Assembly: GCF_964019385.1 (NCBI RefSeq)
Contig: NC_088646.1
Coordinates: 17,901,476 to 17,965,475, forward strand
From: Sycon ciliatum
Lineage: Eukaryota; Porifera; Calcarea; Leucosolenida; Sycettidae
Direction of reading: 5' to 3'
Length of the DNA: 64,000 bases
The notes under the pieces are model-generated. The model worked only from the letters and a program-made list of their open reading frames with translations. It was not told where the DNA came from and did not search any database. Below, one piece after another: positions 21,301-32,400 of the stretch; the stretch's first letter is position 1; each line of letters opens with the position of its first letter. The position numbers and the translations under genes are program-made.

Positions 21301-24300
21301 CCATACACATTTGAGTGGTTTCCCCTCGCAGCAGGGTGTCACATCCGCCGGGAATGACTTGACTGGGCCCGTTCAGGGACCGATTCCTGAAGTGGTACAA
21401 AAAAACATTCACACTTGTGTGAAAACGAGGAGCCTGCCCACCACAGACTGCTCTTAGCTATGGGCAGAATGGATCCAACTTGACCCAGACAGACGCCGTT
21501 TTGCCGTTTAAAAAAATTCTGATGTCATCACTTTCAAGCCCTATACTATCTGGCTATGCATCGCTATGGTACAAAGGCAAAGATGTAAATGTGGTATGTG
21601 ATTTGGTATGTTTGTTCTGGCAGCACTGGAGGACACCAAAGCCAAGTTGAGTAAGAAGGAGCGGGAATGTGAAGTTCGCACAACAGAGAAGGTACAGTCA
21701 TGCATACCGAATGATCATTCACATCCAACCATCCAACCATCCAACCATGATTAGATGAAGTGTGTGCTCAGAAGAAAGAACAGGTAGTTACAGTTAGTCA
21801 ATGAAATACCTTTGGAAAACCTCACCAGGTATTCTGGAGAGAGTGCTTTGCACTCAGTTCTGTCGTTTCTTGTCTCTTCTGTGGACAGGATGACATCAAA
21901 GCAGCCCTGAACAAGGTGATGCAAAAGCTGGAGAAGGAGAACTCGGCGCTGAAGGAGTCCAAGCAGCGCGAGAAAGACTTGACCACACAGCTGGAGGAGA
22001 CGAGAGCACAGGTAAGGGCCTCATTGCCTGGAATCGCGCCTGCTTGGGTTGAAGAGTGCATCATCACGGTTTCCTGTCTGAGTGACCATTGCCTGGAATC
22101 ATACCTGCTTGGGCTGAAGTGTGTATCGTGTTTCCTGTCTGAGTGACTATTGCCTAGAATCACACCTGCTTGGGCTGAAGAGTGCATCATCACGGTTTCC
22201 TGTCTGAGTGACTCCTAAAATTGACTGCGTTAGGTTCGAGTCACAGTGCCTGATATGGTATGATGAAACGCGTTGCTCTACAGAGTCGGGTGAATATAGA
22301 CAATGATACAAACACGACTTAGTGTCCTATCTGCACTAGCCCGTTATTACTAGCTAGTCACTAGTCATTGATTTGTCTTTCAATTTTCAACTGGGCTGCA
22401 TACACCTGCATTAGCTGGAGAAGGAATTGGCAGAGCGACAGCATATCATGGACAAGCTACGTCAGACGGCCGAATCGGGCGATTCCAGAGAAGCGGCCGA
22501 GAAGATGCTAGCAGAGCTTAAAGGCGACGGTAGTGTTACATCATCGGCACCTGCCACACCGGGCGGTCCTCCTGCGCCTGCACCACCTCCACCACCGCCG
22601 CCACCGCCACCTCCTCCAGGTGGTGCAGGGCCACCACCTCCTCCACCTCCACCGCCTGGTGGCATGCCTGGTGGACCACCTCCTCCACCTCCACCGCCTG
22701 GTGGAATGCCTGGTGGACCGCCACCACCTCCTGGTGCGCCCGGTGCACCACCTGCACCAGGTAAGATCTGAAGCATCTTCTACTCAGAGTGTAATAATCA
22801 ACAAGAAGAAGACAAAGATGAAGAATTTGTTGTTGATTTGAGTTTCAGGCACTAGGCGATCATCAGACAAAAGTGCCTAGTACCTGAAACTCGGAGAAAC
22901 AACATATTCTTCATCCTCTTTTTCTTGTTGCAAGTAGCTCTGCCCTTCGGCACTGAGCACTCTATTGGACAGCGTGGAACCTTTTCCTGTTTTAACCCTT
23001 CAGAGCACATCGGTCATCGATGAACGGTGCATACTGCACTTAAGAGTATGATCATGATGGCATATTAATGAGATGACAATGCCGGGGAAAGATCCAGGCT
23101 CCATGCACATTGCAGCACAGTGTGTTCCTTTCAATTTTATGAGGTATATGTGTTGTGGCAACACATCTCTTTACATGTAGTGAATCCATAGTCTCTATGC
23201 ATGATCTGCAGAGGTCAAGCAAATGGCAACACCAATATCATCGTATAATAATAATTATGCTTTGTATGTAGTGTGAAACGTGTGTGTGGCGCCACTCCAT
23301 ACAAACCCTAGAATCTGATGATGACGTAATCATATATTCTCTAGACTAGAGTCTAAGAATCTTACATTGGTGTTGTGCTCTGGCCAGGATTTGGCATGCC
23401 TCCACAGAAAAAGATACCCAAACCGAAGGGAGCTCTCAAGTCCTATAACTGGTCCAAGCTGAACTACGTAAGCCCTATATCTGGTCCAATTTGGACTACT
23501 TGTATAGGTCATTTAGTTGGTCCAAGTCGAACTATGTAAGTCCTATAGCTGGTCCGATCTGGACGATATAGGTACTATCACTGATCCTATTTGGACTATG
23601 TTAGTCCAAATCCGTTGATCCCCGAGCTGTTTATAAGCATACTGTTGGGTAGACCCGAGTATCAGTTGTCTGATGATTGCCTAGCGGCATGAAACTCAGA
23701 GTTACAACCAACCTGAACGTCCTCCGCTGAGTCTGCTATGGACTATGTTAGTCCTATAACTGGTCCAAGCTGAAGTATGTAAGTCCTATGACTGGTCCAA
23801 TTTAGACTATATAAGTCCTGTAACTGGTCCAATTTGGACTACATTGTATGTGAGTCCTATAACTGGTCTAAGCTGGATTATGTGAGTCCTATAACTGGTC
23901 CAAGCTGGACTATGTAAGTCATTTGACTGATTCATCTAGTAATACTGGCTAGCACGTGTGGCTGCTCTCCTTTAGGTACGAATGTGATCTTAACAGATAC
24001 AGGTGAACGGTAGACGAGATGGATTAGCCCCTTTGCCATACCCAAAATTATACCTTCCAGTCATACAGTTAGGATAGACCTGCATGAAGTGTGTAATTAT
24101 AGGGTCAGGGCTTTCACTGTATTTCACCTTCCACTGGTCCGCTCCCTGCCTCTGTGTGCAGAACGAACTGGATGGCACCGTGTGGAAAGATCTTGATGAA
24201 ACGCGGGTAAGGTTCCTGAGTCGGTGTCACTGAGCTAAGGCCAAAGATGCTTCGGGTCATGAGAGCCAAAAATGACTTCATACTGTATTCTGTGCTTGTA

Positions 24301-26409
24301 AGTTCTCCAACAGGCATTGGCCTGGATCAAGAGAGTCTCCGTATGCTAGTGGCCATTCTGCGACCATTTTGTAGGCCATTGCTATATACATTGTAGTCGA
24401 TGTGCAGTGCGGTGTTGCACCAGAACTGCATGGCTTACCGTTGGCGTCCTGCCACCCAGGATTGGAAGGTAGTGGAACCCGATGCAATGCGTATAATCTC
24501 ATGTCGAGTAAAACAATTCTCTTCAACATCATGAGGGTTTCATGTGGTAGTGATGCTGTTACTTGCTTATGGTCTTGCCTCTTCTCTAGCATTTCGACTC
24601 CCTCAATTTGGAAGAGCTGCAGTCCACCTTTTCTGTCAAGCAAATGGTAAGATTTCCTTGCAGGGTGCTGCATTTTGCTGCTTTTGTTAGCCGAGTTGGT
24701 TCAAGAAATTCTCCAAGATCATGCTATTGTAAGGCTTTTTCCACTGCCCAATTTGTTCGTTTAACCGTTGACACATTTAATACATGTTTGCAGGGGCATA
24801 GTGCAACATGACACTATTCAATTTTCGCAAGTCAGGCACAGAGCTGGGCATGGTCTGGCTACACCACATCTGGGACATCGCTTCCATCTCATTCCTTTCT
24901 CTCTTCCTAGCATAGCAGCGTCTTGTATTGGTGGTGAGCTTTTCTGCTGGATTAGACTAGTGAAGAAGGATGAGTGAAGCCTCCTGGTGTATGAATACCT
25001 TGCTATGTCTGCTGTTTGGCTTTTCCTCTTTCACAGGTGGTCGATGTCAAGGAACAGCAAAATGAAAACAAGGCGAAGGAAGCCGTCACTCTGCTGGAGC
25101 CAAACCGAGCAAGGGTACGCCAGATACGGAGTAATCATTTTTTCTTGCTGTGCCGGACTATGCTGTGTCTAGATTGCATTGAACACTTTGCCGGACTATG
25201 CTGTGTCTAGATTGCATTGAACACTTTGCCGGACTATGCTGTGTCTAGATTGTATTGAACACTTTGCCGGACTATGCTGTGTCTAGATTGTATTGAACAC
25301 TTTGCCGGACTATGCTGTGTCTAGATTGCATTGAACACTTTGCCGGACTATGCTGTGTCTAGATTGTATTGAACACTTTGCCGGACTATGCTGTGTCTAG
25401 ATTGTATTGAACACTTTGCCGGACTATGCTGTGTCTAGATTGTATTGAACACTTTGCCGGACTATGCTGTGTCTAGATTGCATTGAACACTTTGCCGGAC
25501 TATGCTGTGTCTAGATTGTATTGAACACTTTGCCGGACTATGCTGTGTCTAGATTGCATTGAACACTTTGGTGAATGTTGCGATTTCCAGTGTGCCTCTG
25601 AATGTGAAAATTGGCAACACTTGGTGTGGACTTGTAACCTACCCTGTCATTCAATAGCCCTTGACAAGGTAATGGTTTGCCAATTCTGACTTCTCTACAT
25701 CATACCCTATTTCCTGCCTCCAGAATTGCAATATCCTGCTGAGCCGAATCAAAATGAACAACGAAGAAATCCGTCTTGCGATTCTGCAAATGGATGAAGA
25801 CCTTGACCAAGATGTCTTGGAGCAGGTAAGAAGAATGGATCTTTCGTGCTTTTCCCGTCACCTACTCCTATCCTCTAACACTGCTGGACAATAAAGAACA
25901 TTTTTTTATTATTGAAAAACCACAAACCTTCAGACACGTGAATGTGCACATGATATACAGTGTACATACGTATGTATCGAGAAGGCAGCACAGAAACGGC
26001 AGTGGTGGTGAGGCCTGGGCAGCTCGTCCGACCGTGGGTCTCGGAGTCAACACTGGGCAGACGCACGGGGGGGGGGGGGGGGGGGGTGGTAGCTTAGGAG
26101 ATAAGGGATGGAGCCAGCATGATCATAGTATGTAATGCATATGCAGAAGTAATAATTATGTTAATCTTAAAAACAATAGTGCGGTGGACCTTGCCAGAGG
26201 AAAGGCATCATGGACATGATCTACGTGTATAACATAATAATAATTATAAGTGAGCTAGGGCACATCATACACACACATATGCGCATGTTCAAATAGGAGA
26301 TCAACCTGTTAGGCGTTCGCCGGCGTTGGGTAATCTTGAGATAAAGATATTAATATTATTAAAGAGATTATTATCATACGCTCACATAAACACCACATAC
26401 CAACCATAT

Positions 26410-26491
<82 letters not shown>

Positions 26492-29400
26492 ACATGCACA
26501 CAGACGCGTAGTCATACATCATTTTTGTGCACAGACTCACTCTCTCACAGTAACGTCCACAAACCACCACGCTGAGCCCCTACAGCATGGTTACTGCGTC
26601 TGAATTTCTAAAAACCAAAGGTTTGCAGCCTGGCAGGATCACCATTTCTCCGTTGCGCACATATCTCTGCTATCACCAAATATTTAGTTTCTCATGTGGA
26701 AATCAAAATTCAACTCCTTCCTGTGTCAATTGATAACATAGTGCCTATATCCTAGACAGAACTGAGCCCAAATAGCCTTGAATATACCGTGGCATTCTGC
26801 CAACGCTGACTATGGCATCCGCCTGCGGCCACTTGTGTTTTTTTCCCCTGTGTCAACCTCCAAGAAGCATGCACACGGCTATTTGTTTAACACTGCAGTA
26901 GCTGCCGTTTTACATGGGATGACCACGTGAACACCCTGATCACATGAGGTTCCTATCTGCATAATATGCCTCCGGCAAAAGCACTGGGCATACAACTCTA
27001 GCACAACACACCACTGCTAGTGTTGGTGTGACACTACCATATATGCCATTGCCCTGTTGTCGTGGTGATTTCTCAGCTCGTCAAGTTCCTGCCACAACCG
27101 GATGAGATAGAACTGATTGAGGCCAATGTGGATGACATTGCACGCTTTGCGCATGCCGAGCGCTTTTTCTATGAGATCTCTCGCATTGACCATTTTGATC
27201 AGCGCCTAAATGCTCTGCTCTTCCAACGCAAGTTCCCGGAGCGCGTCTCTGAAGTTCGGCCGCGCCTTCAAGGTGAGAATAGTCCGTCAACAATGAAAAG
27301 AAACGGATGGTTAAATGACTGACTAGGCGTTAGCAGCTACTTCTCTTTATTCTTTATTGTGATGTGCGTTTGATATCTACATTTCAATGCATGTCACAGT
27401 GCACGGTTGAATGATCCCAGTATCACGAAAAGTGAGCTGTTGTTCGCATCTGTCCGGCTTATAACTGTTTTGTATTGTATTGAAGATGCATTGTATTATT
27501 AACTTGGGCAATCCCCATAGACCTGAATGTCTTCTCACAGGGTGTCCAAGGTACACAATGCGTTTTGTACGATGGTGAGGAAAAAGAAATTATCGACTTG
27601 GCCTCGGTCGAGTAACTTCAGTTGCGTGAGCACAGTCGCAGCTAAGAGCGCACTGTAGTAACACTCTGTGATGTACCTTCACTTTTCCTACTGTCCAGCA
27701 TTCACTCAAGCATGCCAGGAGATCCAGACGAGTCCCAAGCTGAAAACCGTTCTGGAGTTGGTCCTGGCGCTGGGAAACTACATGAACAGAGGCAACCGAA
27801 GCAATGCCTTTGGTGAGTATGTTGCTGATAGTCTGCGTACAGTGCTTGACAAAATCGATATGCATGTGGAAGAAGACTATTATCCAGGATAGATGGGAAA
27901 TGGCAGATGAGTTTGGACATATGGTGAGGGTATATGGGTTAAGGCATACGTATGAGTTGATGTGTTCTATTGCCATGCATGTATGTAGGGTTCGAGATCT
28001 CTAGCTTGACCAAGATTAGCGATACGAAGGCAAGCAATGGCAGCAGACAGACACTCTTCCACTTCCTGCTGTCCCAGTGTGCGGAGAAGGTGAGTTTGAG
28101 TGCATGTTGTCATCGCTGTGATGTTTGCGCTATCACAGTGCAGTGTTACTACCTCATGGCGGGTATGATCCGTATCTACACTACTGCTTGTATCTACCAG
28201 TGCTCTTGTTAACATGTACAGGTCATTTCCAATGTATGAATTGGCTTGGAATTACAATGTACCTGTGCCAACACTCACGATGGAATGTACATAGTACAAT
28301 ATGTACAGTGAGCCGGGATAAGACATACATCTACTGATTTCGGGTTGTTTCTTCAGTTGCAAAGTAACGCTAGCGTTGTGTCTTAGGTAACCGACAGCCT
28401 CGTTTGTCTGTGCTGCCTACATTCCCTCCAGTTCCCGGATCTTCTGCGACTGGAGGTCGAGATTGGCAATGTGATGGAGGCACGGAAGATTGTGTAAGTG
28501 GTCACTAGTAGGGATGTGCACAGTTGCACGTGAATGCTGAATCGCTGTCCTCTACAACAGTATGGGTGTGTACACCATTGCACGTGTATGCTGAACTGTG
28601 CTCGGCATGAATCTGGGTGTGCACTGCTGCACGGGAGTGTTAAACTGTCCTCTGCACGAATATGGGTGTGCACCATTGCATGTGAATCCAGCACTGTTGT
28701 CTATGCAAAGGAATCGTTTAGAACAGATCCGTAGCAAAGATGCTTGGCATGGTCCGGCCCATGGCCAGCCGGAATACTTCCCCCTGCATATGGTTTGAAC
28801 AGATTTCCAAAAATATCCAATATGGCTGCTAATGCTCAATTTACCACATTGCCAACTACTTCAAGTAGAAGCAGTTCATCCAAAACCTGACCAGCCAGAC
28901 TGTTGCTACAGCTCTGTGGTATGAAGTAAGTATTATGTGATCAATGGTCGATTTATAATTGGTTGTGTCACTTGTGTGAAACATCAAAGTTTGTCCCAAA
29001 GGCATTGTGGAGCATACTACATTTTAATGATCGGGTTTTTGTAACTTGCTGTCGCGAACCATGGACATACCCTTTACATAAACCACTCGAAGCAGACCAT
29101 ATTTTCCTTAGTGCCCAATTTTCTTGTGAATCAAGACTGAACAATATTTACAAGGGGAGAGCGATAATATAGGTGAGTCGGAGTGTATGCCTGTAGCAGT
29201 AGTGTGCCGTGAAAGTGTCTTGCGTACAGCGTCAGCAGAAATATACAAGCGATAAATATACAAACGCATCGAAATAAGCTCCCAAGGAGTAGCGAAGAAT
29301 CAAAGAGAAGCAAGAAGAGCACCAAGTTGTGGAACTAAAACAGCTCCACGTGCATGTAGCTGAAAAGGTGACACATAAAGATACGCACGGTGCAACGAGT

Positions 29401-32400
29401 CCAACTGTGAGCATGAAAATGGATAGTGAAGGCCATCAAAGATGCCGATAGTCGTACACACAGTCCGTGTTGGATGTCGGTGCGTGTGCAAGCCAAGGTG
29501 CATGGGTTCAAACTGAATCAAAGGGTGCCCGGAACGGAAACATTAGAAATGCAACGAAGTGCAAGGTGAGAAAAAGGGTGCCCAGAATTGAACCTTAGAT
29601 ATACAAACGAGTGCAAGGTGAGAAAAAGGGTGTCACAAAGGGATGCGAGTGATTGAACGTACAGATCATGCACTGAACAAGGATACATCTATACGTAGAC
29701 CTACGTAGCTGTGAATTCTTGGTTATATACATGCATTGTGCTCGTGACTACGAATAAATCCGATCGCATTCGCGACACTCCCGCCCGCTGAAAGTTACTA
29801 CCATAGTTATGAAATAGCATACGCGTGAGTGAACAATTACAACTGTGAAATGAAGTGTTGAAAGAGAAAAATTGAGTGGAAACAGTTATTTGTATCAGAC
29901 TGAATTAGTGTTGATCATGGTCTGCAGGGTTTGCCGTGATCTCACAGCCGCTGCCCTTACCGGTCGATCACTGGCTGGTACTGATGTATTCGATGCTGCC
30001 GTTGGCTCTGCTGGCTGCTCTGCCGGTGTTTCTAGTGTTGTACACTCAATTGGGAACAACAGACACAGCGGGCGGACAATGCTCTTTCCAGCTGTTAATC
30101 TAACAGTAGCTGAGGTAGGTTGTTTATCCTGATTAAAGTGTAATTCCGTGATCTTGCCGAGTGGCCAAGTACTTCTTGGTTGCAGCTGTTCCTTTATCAG
30201 TACTATACTGCCAACGGATGGGGATTCCTTTGATAGTGTACGTTGCTGTTTGAGACCAGAGTCTCCACGCTCACGTAGCGACGTCAGGTATTCTTCCCGC
30301 CATTGTTTCCAAAACATGTCCAATTGATTTGTTTGCTGACCGAGTTTCTGCAGCATAAACTCTGCTGAGCTGACCGATATTGCAAAATCGGGGTCAGTGA
30401 CATCGATGGTGGTTTGCGGTATCCCGAGACAGGCATTCACGTTTAGAAGTCTAGCAGGGGTGATTACAAGACCATTCAGTTCCTCGCTAGCATACGTCAG
30501 AGGTCGAGAATTAATGACTCCTTCTACTTCAGCTAGTAGAGTAATGAGGTCCATGAGTGAAAGCAATTTGCGACCAATACATTTCCGTAATTATCATGGT
30601 TTGCATTTCATCGAGCCTTCGTTTGATTTAAAACTCAATAGGTCCAACGTAATCTATGCCTGTGAACTCATACAGTAGCAACTCCATTATTCTTTCCTTG
30701 GGCAAATGCCGGAGGGGGTTTCGGAAGTTGAAACGGGCCACCATCGTGCTGTTTACATGACAAACAGTGTTGTGGTTGTGTAAATTGTATCCATTTCGAT
30801 TCCGCTCGTTGGTATTCGTCACGTGAGATGGTATTGCCAACCGATTTTTTTTGGATTTTATCAATAAATTTCTGTACGTACGCTGTGACTCTGACTAGTT
30901 TCCCGAAAGACGTGAATTGTTCCGGGTCCATGCCTGCTGGTGATCCGTCAGGACCCTCCCCCTGCACGAGAATAGCAGTGACAGGAGTATCCTCCATTGG
31001 ATCGTGGCTTGTCGTTGGCAACGTAGTGAGTACATGTACTGCATCATCCGTAATTCCATGATACTCCGTACTTCCTGATGGTAAATACCCGAACGTTGAT
31101 TTTACCATGCACATGCCATTCTGCAGTGCAATACTGCCGTCCATTATGAATCTGTGATAGTGATCTACACCAATCAGTATGTCCACGTCACACTTCTCTG
31201 GTTCCTGTACAGGTGGTTCCGCAAGAGGCATGCCATGCAACTTCATATCATTTGGAAGCGGGAATCGTTGAATTGGGTGACACAGGATTGATGTGACATT
31301 TGCGCAGACCTCCGTGCAAGATTTGTCTGGTTGTTCAATTCGTAGATTGACTCTTGGCATGGTTTCGATTTTCCGTTTTTCGTTACCAAAGCTTGACACT
31401 GAGATTGTGTCCTCTCCAATCTTGTTACAGTGCAGTTTGTGGCATAGGGATTCAGTGATGAAGGATCTAGTTGCCCCAGTGTCGAATAAAATCCGAGCAT
31501 AGCATTCCTGGGTTCCGCTTTCATTTGACACCATTGTAACTGCTGTTTGCAAAACCGTGTTTTTGCAATCTGCGATTGCCACTCCCATTGTGGATTGAAT
31601 TTGGGATGACACTTTTCCTGCGCCAAATTTCTCCGGACAGATACTACAATGGTGTGTTGTGCGTTTACAGTAGTAGCATGGTTTAGTGCGCTCACATGCC
31701 CTTGCACTGTGACCAGATTTCAGGCAAATGAAACACCGTCCATTCAATTGATCTTTTCTGGTTTCTGCATCTGTGTACCTGGTACACTCATCAGCGAAAT
31801 GCGATTGTCCGCAGTAGATGCATTTACGCTCCATTTTTACCGTGTTTGCTGCCATTGAGTGAGCTACGTGTGTCGTTGGGTTGGATGGTCGGTCCCTTTG
31901 TCGTTCGTTTCCGCCGGTAGTTGCAGCTTCCGCTGCTTCCATTGCATCTACGTAGTGGTTCATTGCCTCACGTAGACTTCGCACTGTCCATTTCGTGGTA
32001 GTGCCTTTCTTTAACTCTAATTGGGACATAACCGATTTCGGTAATTTGGAGGTAATCAGTGGAATGAATAGTGCCTGTGACATGTCCTCATGTAGCGCAC
32101 CTAGACTTCTGATGTTTGCCTCGACGTCATTCAAGAATTTCCGCAATGATTCAGGTCGGCTAGACGGTTTCTCCAAATCGACTAATGCCAAGTACCGAGC
32201 ATTGATTACAACATGGTCTTTCCCAAACCGATCCATTAGCAAATCCCATGCAACCTTGTAATTTGAATTTGACAGGGCCAAACCAGAGATACATTCCAGC
32301 GCTTTTCCTTTCACGTGTGTTTTCAGGTAAGATAGCTTCTCCACATCAGACAAAGATTTATTTGCGTGAACAGTGGCAGTAAACATATCTTGAAATTCCT

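Larger units (their letters stand above)
23438..23930. repeat. Minisatellite derived from the 3' edge of DAAM exon 17 and its splice donor
   Basis: The exon end (AAGTCCTATAACTGGTCCAA, continuing GCTGAACTAC and donor GTAAGC) recurs about a dozen times downstream in intron 17 with divergence. Examples are GTAAGTCCTATAGCTGGTCC near 23536 and GTGAGTCCTATAACTGGTCC near 23890. Several copies keep a GTAAGT- or GTGAGT-like donor. The array is interrupted at 23608-23739 by the hammerhead-bearing insert. Confidence 0.85.

Noticed and set aside
22462..22841. Gly-rich minus and His/Leu-rich plus ORFs overlapping the FH1 exon
   Set aside because: Shadows of the polyproline coding sequence of DAAM.
28860..28930. 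Possible extra DAAM exon before the retrotransposon ([14 protein letters not shown] with a GTAAGT donor)
   Set aside because: Phase does not fit exon 25 or 26, and direct joining of 28493 to 33854 aligns better with DAAM proteins.
29131..29521. Minus-strand ORFs of 60-73 codons, duplicated at 33148-33538
   Set aside because: They lie inside the two identical LTRs and have no known domain.
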